DNA of 64,000 bases from Kolteria novifilia. GTDB taxonomy: Bacteria > Planctomycetota > Planctomycetia > Kolteriales > Kolteriaceae. This document shows, piece by piece, positions 35,509 to 44,062 of the stretch. The translations under genes were made by a program, and so were the position numbers. The notes below the pieces were generated by a model. That model was not told the origin of the DNA. It searched no databases and saw only the letters and a program-made list of their open reading frames with translations. Location of the stretch: the NCBI GenBank assembly GCA_007748055.1, contig CP036279.1:310001-374000 (forward strand), given 5' to 3'. Each line of letters starts with the position of its first letter. Position 1 is the first letter of the stretch.

Positions 35509-36048
35509 TTACACCTCTTGGCGCTTCTCGGCGAAGTGGGTGCGGAATTTGTCGAGCTTGGGTTTGACCACGAACTGACAATAGGGCTGGGTGCTGTTCT
35601 CGGCGTAGTAGTTCTGATGATAGTCCTCGGCCGGATAGAAAACCGGGGCCGGGACGATCTCGGTGATGATGGGATTGGGGTAGGTGCCGGAAGCGTCGAG
35701 TTGGGCCTTGATCGCCTCGGCGGTCGCGCGCTGGTCGTCGTCGTGGACGAAGATGGCCGAGCGGTACTGGGTGCCGACGTCGTTGCCCTGGCGGTTGAGC
35801 GTCGTCGGGTCGTGGATCGCGAAGAAGATCTCGAGGATCTCCGCGTAGCTGACGACCTCGGGATCGAAGGTAACTTGGATCACTTCGGCGTGGTCGGTGG
35901 TGCCGCCGCAGACCTGGTGGTAGTTGGGGTTCTCGACGGTGCCGCCGGTGTAGCCCGAGACGACTCCGCTGACGCCGCGCAGCTCGAGGAAAACTGCCTC
36001 GAGGCACCAGAAACAACCACCCCCGAGTGTCGCTACCTGCGTCGCCAT
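35509..36048 (-). CDS. msrA: Peptide methionine sulfoxide reductase MsrA
   Basis: From the ATG at 36048, 179 residues. The catalytic GCFWCLE motif is at 11-17 (C12), followed by GVVSGYTGGTVENPNYHQVC, HAEVIQVTFDPEVVSY, NDVGTQYRSAIF and a C-terminal QPYCQFVVKPKLDKF. MsrA reduces the S-epimer of methionine sulfoxide using thioredoxin. There is no signal peptide, so it is cytoplasmic. The longer frame to 36642 is rejected because it lacks protein character upstream. It is divergent from the sulfatase gene (429 bp between starts). Confidence 0.95.
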   Translation of the reverse strand: MATQVATLGGGCFWCLEAVFLELRGVSGVVSGYTGGTVENPNYHQVCGGTTDHAEVIQVTFDPEVVSYAEILEIFFAIHDPTTLNRQGNDVGTQYRSAIFVHDDDQRATAEAIKAQLDASGTYPNPIITEIVPAPVFYPAEDYHQNYYAENSTQPYCQFVVKPKLDKFRTHFAEKRQEV

Positions 36049-36244
36049 CGTTCCGCCTTCACTGCAGAATCTTGTCGGAGCCGAAAAAGTCGCTCCGTGC
36101 CCTCCCATCATAGGACACCGGCAACGACGGTCACGAGGGAAGGAGGGGAAGACGTCGGTTCGGTCACACGAGCATGGCGGCGACCCGTCTCGTCGGTCGC
36201 GTGGTGGCGATTGCCGGCCATTTGGGAGTGATTTAGCTCCATTC

Positions 36245-36293
36245 TGGGCCCGATTCGGACCGATTTGGGCCCGTTTTGCGCCAAAGTGGCCCG
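36245..36293. promoter_or_regulatory. Three phased GGCCCG repeats between msrA and sulfatase
   Basis: The core ggcccg(a/t)tt occurs at 36247, 36268 and 36288, that is at 21 and 20 bp spacing, two turns of the helix. The segment lies about midway in the 429-bp gap between the divergent msrA and sulfatase genes. Phased direct repeats of this kind are typical of regulator binding sites, but nothing else identifies a regulator. Confidence 0.35.
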
Positions 36294-36477
36294 ATTCTCG
36301 ACCAAAATGCCCCTCAAACGGTCGCCGAGCGACCGGTCCGAGCGTCGAGTTCGGCCCGAGAGACTGCCGAGGGCCGGTGATGGGGGCTTGCATCCCCGCA
36401 CTTTGTTGATTAACTTTAGAAATGATATCGACGGCATTGGCCTGTCCCTCGGTACGCGTGCGGAGTGGTGCTCCTCC

Positions 36478-37896
36478 ATGAATCGTCGCGGCGCGATGTT
36501 GATCCTCATCACCCTTGGGCTCCTTTCGACCCGGGCGCTCCAAGCCGCTGACGGTCCCGGCCGGCCTCCCAATATCGTCTTTATCCTCATCGATGACATG
36601 GGATACGGCGACCTGAGCTTGACCGGAAACGAACGGGTCCAAACGAGATCCCTCGATCGGCTCGTCCGCGAGGGTCTTCTCCTGACGCAGTTCTATGTCG
36701 CGTCGCCGATCTGCTCCCCGTCACGGGTGGCGTTCACCACGGGGCAGTACCCGGCTCGGCACTTGATCCACTCCTACCTCGCATCCCGCAAGCGCAATCG
36801 TGACCGAGGGATGCGCGATTTCCTCGACCCTCGCGCCCCGTCGCTGGCCAGGACGCTCCAACAGGCCGGCTACGCCACGGCTCACTTCGGCAAATGGCAC
36901 ATGGGGGGAGGCCGCGACGTCGGCAATGCTCCCTTACCCCAGGCCTACGGCTTCGACGAGTCGCTGACGTCGTTCGAAGGGCTCGGCGATCGGGTCCTGC
37001 CGCCGGGGGGACTTTCGGAAGAGAGCGCCTTGCTCGGCCGCGGCACCATCCGTCGTGCCCCCAAGCACCAACTCACCGAGATCTACGTCGATCGGGCGAT
37101 CGATTTCGTCGAAAACCATCGCGATCGGCCCTTCTATCTCCAGCTTTGGCTCAACGATGTTCACGATAGCCATCGGCCTAGCAAAGAGGCTCTCGCGCGG
37201 GTGGCGTCATCCGACCATCCGCTGCATCAGCGTTTTCACGCCGTTCTCGACGAAATGGATCGGCAACTCGGACGGTTGGTCCGCGCCATTGACGACGCGG
37301 GGCTTGGCGAGGAGACGCTCATCCTGGTCACGAGTGACAATGGCCCGACCGCTTGGCCCCGCTACTACAAGGAAGGCGGCGAGCCGCCCGGTAGCACCGC
37401 GGGGTTTCGGGGGCGGAAGTGGAGCCTGTACGAAGGGGGCATCCGCATGCCGCTGATCGCTCGCTGGAAGGGAACGATCCCGGCCGGGCAGGTCGACGAC
37501 CAGACTATCATGACCGCCGTCGATTTTCTCCCGACACTCGCGAGTATTTCGAACGCCGATCCCAACTCGGACTCCGATGGCGTCGATGTGAGCAGCGCCT
37601 TGCTTGGTTCACCACGGGAGCGTCGCCCGGCGATCTTCTGGGAGTACGGCCGCGATGGTCAATACCTGCGCCCCGGCGCCGAGCCCGATCGAAGCCCCAA
37701 TTTGGCGATGAGGGACGGACGGTGGAAGTTCCTCGTCAATGAAGACGGCACGCGCCCGGAACTTTACGACCTCGCTCGCGATGAGCGGGAACAACGGAAC
37801 CTCGCGGGCGAGAAGCCGGAGTTGGTGGATCGATACTCGAAGAAACTGCTCGGCTGGCGATGCTCCCTCCCGTCGCTGGACGCGAGCAAGCCCTGA
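36478..37896 (+). CDS. Secreted sulfatase (arylsulfatase A-like)
   Basis: 472 residues from the ATG at 36478, which begins a signal peptide (MLILITLGLLSTRALQA, cleavage near 23). Sulfatase motifs: NIVFILIDDMGYGDLS with the metal Asp pair (39-40), the formylglycine motif ICSPSRVAFTTGQYP (C79-x-P-x-R), GKWHMGGG, and LILVTSDNGPTAW near 284. C79 would be oxidised by a formylglycine-generating enzyme located elsewhere. Planctomycetes carry dozens of such enzymes for sulfated polysaccharides. Monocistronic. Confidence 0.93.
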   Translation: MNRRGAMLILITLGLLSTRALQAADGPGRPPNIVFILIDDMGYGDLSLTGNERVQTRSLDRLVREGLLLTQFYVASPICSPSRVAFTTGQYPARHLIHSYLASRKRNRDRGMRDFLDPRAPSLARTLQQAGYATAHFGKWHMGGGRDVGNAPLPQAYGFDESLTSFEGLGDRVLPPGGLSEESALLGRGTIRRAPKHQLTEIYVDRAIDFVENHRDRPFYLQLWLNDVHDSHRPSKEALARVASSDHPLHQRFHAVLDEMDRQLGRLVRAIDDAGLGEETLILVTSDNGPTAWPRYYKEGGEPPGSTAGFRGRKWSLYEGGIRMPLIARWKGTIPAGQVDDQTIMTAVDFLPTLASISNADPNSDSDGVDVSSALLGSPRERRPAIFWEYGRDGQYLRPGAEPDRSPNLAMRDGRWKFLVNEDGTRPELYDLARDEREQRNLAGEKPELVDRYSKKLLGWRCSLPSLDASKP

Positions 37897-37999
37897 GGGA
37901 ACGGCAGCGGTCGAGGGGTAGGGCTCGAAAGAACGTCGCGAGACGCTTAAGATAGCGCCAGGTAGATTTGCGAACCGCCTTGCTTCGAGGGAACGTCCC

Positions 38000-38752
38000 A
38001 TGTCCGCTCAGCGACCCAGTTTGATCGCCGCCACGCTCCTAGCCCTGGCTCTTCCGAGTGGTGCCTTCGCTCACTCGCTTTGGGTGGAAGCCTGGGAGCT
38101 GGGAAAGAGCCAAGAGGTTCGAGCCGGCTACGGCCACCCCGACGAGTGGGAGCCGAACTGGGAAGACCTTCTGAAGCGAACTCGCTTTGGATTATTGCTC
38201 CCCAATGGTACCCAACGACCACTCGAATTGACGTTTGATCGCGAAACGGGGATGTCGAAGGCAATGATTGGAGACGAACGCATGGGGATCGTCGTCGGCC
38301 GCGTCACGCTCGGACTCGAACGGGTCGCCGGCGACCAACACGTGCTCGTCGAACAAAGCGCCAAGGCGATCCTCGGCAAGCCGGATCGTTGGAGCGCTCG
38401 GCCAATGGCGAAGACTCGCTTCGAGCTCGTCCCGAGCCTCAAGGATGGAGAGTTGACGATCACGGCCTTTTCGAAGGGCCAACCGGTCGAGGGAGCCCGG
38501 GTCGTCCTGCACGGTCCGAAGCTCGACGAAGCCGCGTCGGTGACGGGAGCCGACGGCAAGGTCCGCTTCCCCAGCGAGGGAATGGGCCGCTACGCCATCT
38601 CGGCCGAGTTGACATTTCCCGAGACGGGCGAGTTCGACGGGAAGAGCTACAGCGCCGTGACCGAAACCAACAGCATCACATTCGAGCTACCCAAGGGAAG
38701 CGTCGACAGGAGTCCGTCAAGCGAGTCGGTTGATCCAACGATCGGGAACTAG
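38000..38752 (+). CDS. DUF4198-like exported protein
   Basis: 250 residues. A signal peptide ends near ALPSGAFA (24), and the mature protein begins HSLWVEAWELGKSQEVRAGY, the His-start typical of DUF4198 proteins, which are often linked to nickel or cobalt uptake and to TonB systems. The middle carries a PEGA/carboxypeptidase-regulatory-like strand set (GQPVEGARVVLHGPKL, VTGADGKVRFPSEGMG). No transporter is adjacent. The metal link is a family-level association, not seen here. Confidence 0.8.
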   Translation: MSAQRPSLIAATLLALALPSGAFAHSLWVEAWELGKSQEVRAGYGHPDEWEPNWEDLLKRTRFGLLLPNGTQRPLELTFDRETGMSKAMIGDERMGIVVGRVTLGLERVAGDQHVLVEQSAKAILGKPDRWSARPMAKTRFELVPSLKDGELTITAFSKGQPVEGARVVLHGPKLDEAASVTGADGKVRFPSEGMGRYAISAELTFPETGEFDGKSYSAVTETNSITFELPKGSVDRSPSSESVDPTIGN

Positions 38753-39248
38753 ACGTCGTACCAAGAAGTGGCTCCGAAGGCGTTGGGCCGATGATTAACG
38801 ATCGGGCAACGCCAGGGGTCCAATCGGTTCGCCTGCGGCTGAAGCGTAGACCCGATTCTCATTCCGTGTTATCGAAATGAGGAACATTCTCATATTGAAA
38901 GAGGATGCGCCGTTTCCGAATCGCCCGATTTCAGCATTAGTGAGATTAGTTTAGAATTGATCTCGGATCTCAATGCGTCGCGAAAGTCGATGAACGGTAC
39001 AGTTTTACGCCGTCAGACCTCGGCAAATTCCTGCGCCGAATGATTCCCAATCCTTTGCTGTAACGCCTTACGAGTCCTGCACTTTTGAGGTCATCTTCAG
39101 GCACCCGGCGCGGGCGCCCCTCCATCCACCCAAGCAAGAACACCTTCGGGCGCACCTCGCGAATGCCGTCATGGCATTCCTGTGTACCTAAATGAATCAC
39201 CACGAAATAACCAATTTGCCCTGGGCCTAGACATCCATCAGTCAGTTC
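38753..39248. other. Gene-free, AT-richer spacer
   Basis: About 500 bp with no convincing gene. The segment 38870-38960 is clearly richer in A and T than its surroundings. The right end leads to a sigma-54 promoter. No repeat of the families described elsewhere was recognised. Confidence 0.45.
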
Positions 39249-39264
39249 TGGCACGGCTGTTGCA
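39249..39264 (+). promoter_or_regulatory. Sigma-54 (RpoN) promoter
   Basis: tggcacggctgttgca matches the sigma-54 consensus TGGCACG-N4-TTGCA at every conserved position, with GG (39250-39251) and GC (39262-39263) 12 bases apart. Transcription would start near 39275, leaving a ~100-base leader before the response regulator start at 39374. An enhancer-binding ATPase is required for such promoters; none is encoded in the window. Confidence 0.75.
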
Positions 39265-39373
39265 TGTGAGTGGGAGCAGAAACTGGGCCAAACAGTTCTT
39301 CACGTTCTTAGGCGACTCGGCACATCAAGGGGCGTCCGGGTCAACATGGCTGCCTAGCCGATATTGGGGGGTA

Positions 39374-40030
39374 ATGATGATTACGACGAGCCTTGTTCTG
39401 GCTACACAGCGCAAACTGCACCGCGAGTTGATGAGTCACTTCCTTGGTCGCCGCGAGGAACTGGCCGTGGTGGCGACGACTGATGTCGGAGAGTCCTGTG
39501 TCGAAGCGGCGTTCCAACACCGCCCGGAAGTGATCATCACCGACATCGATCCCCCTGACTTTCACGTCTTCGAGGGAATTCGGCGGATCAAGCTCGAACT
39601 GCCGCGCACCGCGGTGATCCTATCGGGCGATCTCGTCACCGACCTGACCCTTCGCGAAGCGGTCGGCGCCGGCATCTCGGGCTACATCACCGATGACGAG
39701 GGCATGGACAACATGGTCGCGGCGATCCGCACCGTAGCCGCCGGCGGGACCTATTTCTCGCCCTCCGTTCAAGAGCGTCTCTACGTCAATGGCAAGGGTA
39801 TCCAGATTCGCCCGAACGGAACGCGCTCGATCTCGAAGCTGACCAATCGCGAACGGGAGGTCCTCAAGGACATCGCCAGCGGTTTGCACCGGAAAGACAT
39901 CTCCAAGAAGCTGAACATCAGCCCGCGGACTGTCGCCCGTCACACCGCCAACCTCATGGTCAAACTCGACATTCACGATCGCGTCCGTCTCGCTCGCTAC
40001 GCAATTCGGGAAGGTTTCGTCGCGCCGTAG
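39374..40030 (+). CDS. NarL/LuxR-type response regulator with atypical receiver
   Basis: 218 residues from an ATG behind gggggg. The C-terminal helix-turn-helix is canonical: LTNREREVLKDIASGLHRKD, then ISKKLNISPRTVARHTANLM. The receiver keeps the phospho-acceptor position (IITDIDPPDF, D57) but lacks the acidic pair near the start (residues 10-11 are Ala-Thr) and the conserved Lys (GYITDD in place of GYLLKD). It is therefore likely phosphorylated poorly or regulated otherwise. No sensor kinase is adjacent. A sigma-54 promoter lies upstream. Confidence 0.9.
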   Translation: MMITTSLVLATQRKLHRELMSHFLGRREELAVVATTDVGESCVEAAFQHRPEVIITDIDPPDFHVFEGIRRIKLELPRTAVILSGDLVTDLTLREAVGAGISGYITDDEGMDNMVAAIRTVAAGGTYFSPSVQERLYVNGKGIQIRPNGTRSISKLTNREREVLKDIASGLHRKDISKKLNISPRTVARHTANLMVKLDIHDRVRLARYAIREGFVAP

Positions 40031-40083
40031 GTCGGCGGTCACCACACTGACATTCGGGGGCGTCGGAGGAAGGCGTCCCCTAG

Positions 40084-40217
40084 CAGTCCTGATTGTTAAA
40101 TCTCGGCCCTCAGGTCGTGCGGAGGATGACCCAATCACAGGCGTTTTCCGCATGCCCACGGCGAGCGTGGGCATGGCACCCAAGCGATTTCTCGGCAATG
40201 AATTGACCAATCAGGAC
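40084..40217 (-). mobile_element. Family-C palindromic element, copy 2
   Basis: Preceded by CTAG at 40080-40083. Ends are cagtcctgattg and caatcaggac(a), and the centre holds catgcccacggcgagcgtgg (40151-40174) next to aggcgttttccgcat. It is the reverse orientation of the copy at 33226-33373, with about 80% similarity over the shared parts. It lies 50 bp after the response regulator stop. Confidence 0.65.
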
Positions 40218-40351
40218 ACGAGCGAGCCGATCGACGACCGAGTGTTCGCTCGGCCCCAAGTGCCATCAGACAGGGTGCCTCCGGATCTCTCTTGATGATG
40301 AGAGCCCCGTGACATCCGCGATCACCGGCTTGGAGGATCGCGTCGTTAGGC

Positions 40352-40741
40352 TCAACGTTCGCGTTGTCGACTCTCCACTCTCTTGCGTTCCGCCCTCTTC
40401 GTTTCCCATATGCCGTACCAGTCGGGAACCTTCCATTCGGTGGTCGGACCATCCTTGACAGAGAAGCACTCTCGCCCGAGGTGATCCAGCACCTCATATT
40501 CTCGCTCGCGGTGTTCGGGTGTCGTCCATTGTCGGGCGTCGTCGGCGAGGACAAGTAGTACCCCGTCCCCCGCTTCCTCGACGAGTTCGGCGGGGACATT
40601 TTCATCGAATCCCGTTGATCGATTCGCGGCCGGCCACTCGTGACCGTCCAAGTTCGGATTGACGATCGGAATACTCGGTCTGACTGGCTGACACGCTGTG
40701 CGCGGCCCCCGAATGCCAGATCTCGACGGCGCACGTGTCAC
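40352..40741 (-). CDS. Hypothetical protein, up to 129 aa
   Basis: A GTG-initiated frame whose second half is protein-like and acidic to amphipathic: LVEEAGDGVLLVLADDARQW, then REREYEVLDHLGRECFSVKD and WKVPDWYGIWETKRAERKRV. The first ~30 residues are shadow-like, so the true start may lie inside (around codon 25-40). I do not recognise it. It is divergent from corA. No ribosome site decides the start. Confidence 0.4.
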   Translation of the reverse strand: MTRAPSRSGIRGPRTACQPVRPSIPIVNPNLDGHEWPAANRSTGFDENVPAELVEEAGDGVLLVLADDARQWTTPEHREREYEVLDHLGRECFSVKDGPTTEWKVPDWYGIWETKRAERKRVESRQRER

Positions 40742-40959
40742 CTCGGCACGGCATCAGCCTCAATCGTCATCGCGGCCGTCGTTGCCGCGAGCATGGCGAC
40801 AACCTTCCGGTGTGGCTTTCGCCCAGACCTTGCCGCGGCGACGATGAAATTCCTATTCCGATCAAGGGCGGATCGGCCGACTCGACGGCGAGCAACGGGT
40901 GCTCTGGCCCAAGCGACGACGCGAGTGTCGCCGGGCGGCGACGAAGGAACGGACGATTC

Positions 40960-42120
40960 ATGCCTCAACGCGTGCGACGACGCAAGAAACGGGCCCTGCG
41001 GCTCCATCACTCGCCGGGAGTCGCTCCCGGAACCTTGATGATCGATCCCGATGCCCGGCGCTCGGCGATCACGGTGATGGGCTACGGACCCGAGGGCATC
41101 ACCGAACACACCCTTCTCGACTTGAGTCAGCTTCCGGAGCTTCGCGAACGTTGGCCGGTCCTCTGGCTTCACGTCGGGGGCCTGGGGAGCGTCGATGTCT
41201 TCCAAGCCTTCGCCAAGACCTTCAACCTCCATCCGCTCGCGCTCGAAGATATCACCAACGGCGTGCAACGCTCGAAGGTCGACCGCTACGACGACAACTG
41301 GCTCATCGTCGTTCACTGGGTCCGCTTGGGTGAACTACTCGAAGGGGAGCAGCTCAACATCATCCTCGGCGACGACTACGTCATCACCTTCTGCGAGAAC
41401 GACGGCGACTTGCTCGAACCGATTCGCAACCGCATCCGCCGCCGCACTCCCCAGATCATCAACTCTGAGGCGGACTATCTCGCCTATTCGATCCTGGACG
41501 CGGCCGTCGACACCTACTTTCCGGTCCTCGAGGAGTTCGGCGAGCGGCTCGAGGGCTTTCGCGAGACGATCCTCTTCGAGGAGGAAGCCAGCCCGGTCCG
41601 GCTCCTGCACGAACTCAAGCGGGACATGATGGGGCTGCGGCGTCGCATCTGGTCGCTGCGCGAGGCGCTCAACCAAGTGGCGCGCGATCCGCGTCCCTAC
41701 TTCTCGCTCGAAACGACGGTCTACTTGCGCGATTGCTACGACCACTCGGTGCAGATTCTCGACCTGGTGGAGATGTACCGCGAGCTGGGCGCCGACCTGA
41801 TCGACCTCTATCTTTCAAGCGCCAGCAAGCGCATGAACGAGATCATGCAGGTCCTGACCGTCATCGCGACGATCTTCGTTCCGCTAACCTTCGTGACCGG
41901 CCTCTACGGGATGAACTTCGACCCCGAGAAGTCGCCGTGGAACATGCCGGAACTCGATTGGTACTACGGCTATCCCTACGCGCTGAGCTTGATGGCGACG
42001 CTCGCGTCGATTTCGATCACCGGCTTTTGGCTGGCCGGTTGGTTCTCGACGCCGAAGCTCGAGAAGGACCAGCGTGGCGAGGACGCCGACAACCCGCCTG
42101 GCAGCGGCGTGTATCACTAG
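40960..42120 (+). CDS. corA: CorA family magnesium/cobalt transporter
   Basis: 386 residues from the ATG at 40960 (MPQRVRRRKKRALRLHH), with gaaggaac upstream; a frame extending 75 codons further up is not protein-like. CorA features: a large cytoplasmic N-terminal domain with LHPLALEDITNGVQRSKVD, a long stalk helix, two C-terminal membrane helices and the signature YGMNF (about 316) followed by PEKSPWNMPEL. It forms a pentamer and imports Mg or Co. The TAG stop is part of a CTAG after which a family-C repeat end begins. Confidence 0.94.
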   Translation: MPQRVRRRKKRALRLHHSPGVAPGTLMIDPDARRSAITVMGYGPEGITEHTLLDLSQLPELRERWPVLWLHVGGLGSVDVFQAFAKTFNLHPLALEDITNGVQRSKVDRYDDNWLIVVHWVRLGELLEGEQLNIILGDDYVITFCENDGDLLEPIRNRIRRRTPQIINSEADYLAYSILDAAVDTYFPVLEEFGERLEGFRETILFEEEASPVRLLHELKRDMMGLRRRIWSLREALNQVARDPRPYFSLETTVYLRDCYDHSVQILDLVEMYRELGADLIDLYLSSASKRMNEIMQVLTVIATIFVPLTFVTGLYGMNFDPEKSPWNMPELDWYYGYPYALSLMATLASISITGFWLAGWFSTPKLEKDQRGEDADNPPGSGVYH

Positions 42121-42250
42121 TGTCCCGATTGGCAAGTTCGTTCATGCAATCTCGGCCTTTGCGATCGTGCGGGACATTGCCCCGATCACAGGCATCTCGC
42201 CGAACGTGGGGCAAAGAATACTCACGCTTGCGCGGGCATGCAGAGAACGG
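42121..42250 (+). repeat. Partial family-C element after corA stop
   Basis: Begins tgtcccgattggcaagttcg directly after CTAG (42117-42120), matching the left end of the family-C copy at 33226. A degraded middle (gatcacaggc..tcgcc, then acgcttgcgcgggcatgca near 42223) recalls the hairpin part, but the right terminal repeat is not recognisable. It is a decayed or truncated copy. The remaining 160 bp up to the DUF1559 gene contain its promoter region. Confidence 0.5.
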
Positions 42251-42411
42251 CCTCGAACTCAGCAGGAACCCGCCGGGTGCCCCTTAGCGTCGCTGACCAC
42301 CAGTCTTCGCCATGAAAACAATTGCGGTACCAGTCATTCCAGGTTAGAGTCCCTGGTCGGGGGGTGAGGTGTCGAGAGTACCCGTCTCGTTTCTCACTGA
42401 AGGTGCCTCCC

Positions 42412-43353
42412 ATGCTCCACCGTTTCCGTTCCGCGTTCACGCTCGTTGAACTACTCGTCGTCATCGCGATCATCGGTGTTTTGGTCGCTCTCCTGCTCCC
42501 CGCGATCCAGCAAGCCCGCGAAGCCGCCCGTCGCGCCCAATGCGTCAACAACATGAAGCAGTGGGGACTGGCGATCTCCAACTACGCCGACTCCCATGGC
42601 ATCTTGCCGCTGCAAGCGACACGTCTGGACAACTCCGTCGCGGGCGGCAACGGCAATGCCTCCGAAACGCGGCGAAGCTGGATGGTCCACCTTCTCCCGT
42701 TCATCGACCGGCAGCCCCTCTTTGATCGCATGAACATGGAGCGCAGCGGCATCATCGCCCCCAACCTGGCGCTGATCCAGGAACCGCTTTCGGCGGCGAA
42801 CTGTCCCTCCGACACGCTCGCGGGACGGAGTCATCTGGCCGCCGACGACGCGGGAACGCTCGATCTCGCGTCGACCAGCTACGCCGCCTCGGTCGGGGAC
42901 CATCGCGTGAGCAGCCCCGCCGGCGATGGGCACCTCCCGACGTTCGGCCAATATTCGGGCACCCACACGACCGCCACCGCATCGTCCTGGACCCGCGGGG
43001 TCATTGGTCGCGATGGCTACAGTGCTCGCCCGAAGGAAGTGAGCGACGGTCTCTCGAAGACGATTTTCGTCGGCGAGGTGGTTGGCTACTGGTGTCGCTG
43101 GCACCACTGGGGGTACCAGAACTGGTCGACGATGGCCCATCCGATCAACGCCTTCAATCAGGAAGCGCTGGCGGCGAGCAACCAAGAGAACGTGCTCGCC
43201 TCGGCCCGCTGCATCATCTTCCGAAGCAGCCATGTGGGGGGAGCCAACTTTCTCTTTGGCGACGGGTCGGTCCGATTCCTCAGCGAAGCGATCGACGGGA
43301 CGACCTATCGGGCGATGGGCTCAAGAGCGGGTGGCGAGATCACCGAGTTCTGA
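42412..43353 (+). CDS. DUF1559 protein with pilin-like N-terminus (second copy)
   Basis: 313 residues from the ATG at 42412. The N-terminus SAFTLVELLVVIAIIGVLVA is a prepilin-type processing site and helix, followed by LLLPAIQQAREAARRAQCVN. The C-terminus has the family segment SSHVGGANFLFGDGSVRFLS. It is a different member from the one at 28185: the body is shorter and richer in His and Trp in the second half. A small lipoprotein gene follows 62 bp downstream, a frequent pairing for DUF1559 genes. Confidence 0.92.
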   Translation: MLHRFRSAFTLVELLVVIAIIGVLVALLLPAIQQAREAARRAQCVNNMKQWGLAISNYADSHGILPLQATRLDNSVAGGNGNASETRRSWMVHLLPFIDRQPLFDRMNMERSGIIAPNLALIQEPLSAANCPSDTLAGRSHLAADDAGTLDLASTSYAASVGDHRVSSPAGDGHLPTFGQYSGTHTTATASSWTRGVIGRDGYSARPKEVSDGLSKTIFVGEVVGYWCRWHHWGYQNWSTMAHPINAFNQEALAASNQENVLASARCIIFRSSHVGGANFLFGDGSVRFLSEAIDGTTYRAMGSRAGGEITEF

Positions 43354-43415
43354 ATAAAAACAACCACTGTCACGTCACGCATCGCTTTCGCCTCGCGGGT
43401 TGAAGGGAAGAAGAA

Positions 43416-43835
43416 GTGAAGGGACTTGCGCGCCGAAGAGTCGTCGGCTTGCTGCTGCTCGGTCTGGCACTTCCCGCTTGCGGCGAGCTGATGCAACCGT
43501 CGACCTACCCCGTGAGTGGGACCGTCACCTATAACGGCGATCCCTTGCGGGAGGGCGTCATCACCTTCCATCCCGACAATGGCAGGGCCGCTTACGGCAG
43601 GATCAAGAACGGTCACATCGTCGACGTGACGACCTTCCGCGAGGGCGACGGCGCGCTCCCTGGGCATCATCGCGTCGTGATCGAAGCATCCACGGAGGAT
43701 CCCAACGACCCGTTCAACAGCTTCTCGATGCTGCCGATCGAATACGCGAGCCCGGGCACCTCGGGACTGGAAGCCGAGTTGACCTCAGCCCGCGGGAACA
43801 CCCTCTCCTTCGAACTCACCGATCGCGAGCAGTGA
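43416..43835 (+). CDS. Lipoprotein with regulatory-like beta domain, 139 aa
   Basis: GTG start behind aagggaagaag. A lipoprotein signal peptide ends at LGLALPAC (C22). The mature part is a single beta-sandwich of the transthyretin/carboxypeptidase-regulatory type common in planctomycetes: YPVSGTVTYNGDPLREGVIT followed by FHPDNGRAAYG and GHHRVVIEASTEDPN. Such lipoproteins usually sit beside DUF1559 genes, as here, and the two are probably co-transcribed. Function unknown. Confidence 0.83.
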   Translation: MKGLARRRVVGLLLLGLALPACGELMQPSTYPVSGTVTYNGDPLREGVITFHPDNGRAAYGRIKNGHIVDVTTFREGDGALPGHHRVVIEASTEDPNDPFNSFSMLPIEYASPGTSGLEAELTSARGNTLSFELTDREQ

Positions 43836-43935
43836 GCTTGGCGATCCTCTGCCACGGGAGGGTTCACTCTTCCCCAAGCGACTTGAACCCGCGTCCGGTT
43901 CGTGTGCCTACAGGTGCCGGATGCTTTCTGGGTGC

Positions 43936-44020
43936 CATGCTCACGCTCGCGTGGGCATGCAGAAGTGACTCACGCTCGCGTGGGTATGTAGAAGTGACTC
44001 ACGCTCGCGTGGGTATGCGT
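43936..44020. repeat. 29-bp tandem repeat with CACG/CGTG hairpins
   Basis: The unit ctcacgctcgcgtgggcatg + cagaagtga occurs two full times and then a third, partial time. Each unit carries the hairpin cacgctcgcgtg, related to the catgcccacg hairpins elsewhere. It lies between the lipoprotein stop and the stop of the convergent peptide-binding protein gene. Confidence 0.8.
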
Positions 44021-44062
44021 GTACGCTTGCCCGTCCCATCGAGGACGACATTCTCGACGATT

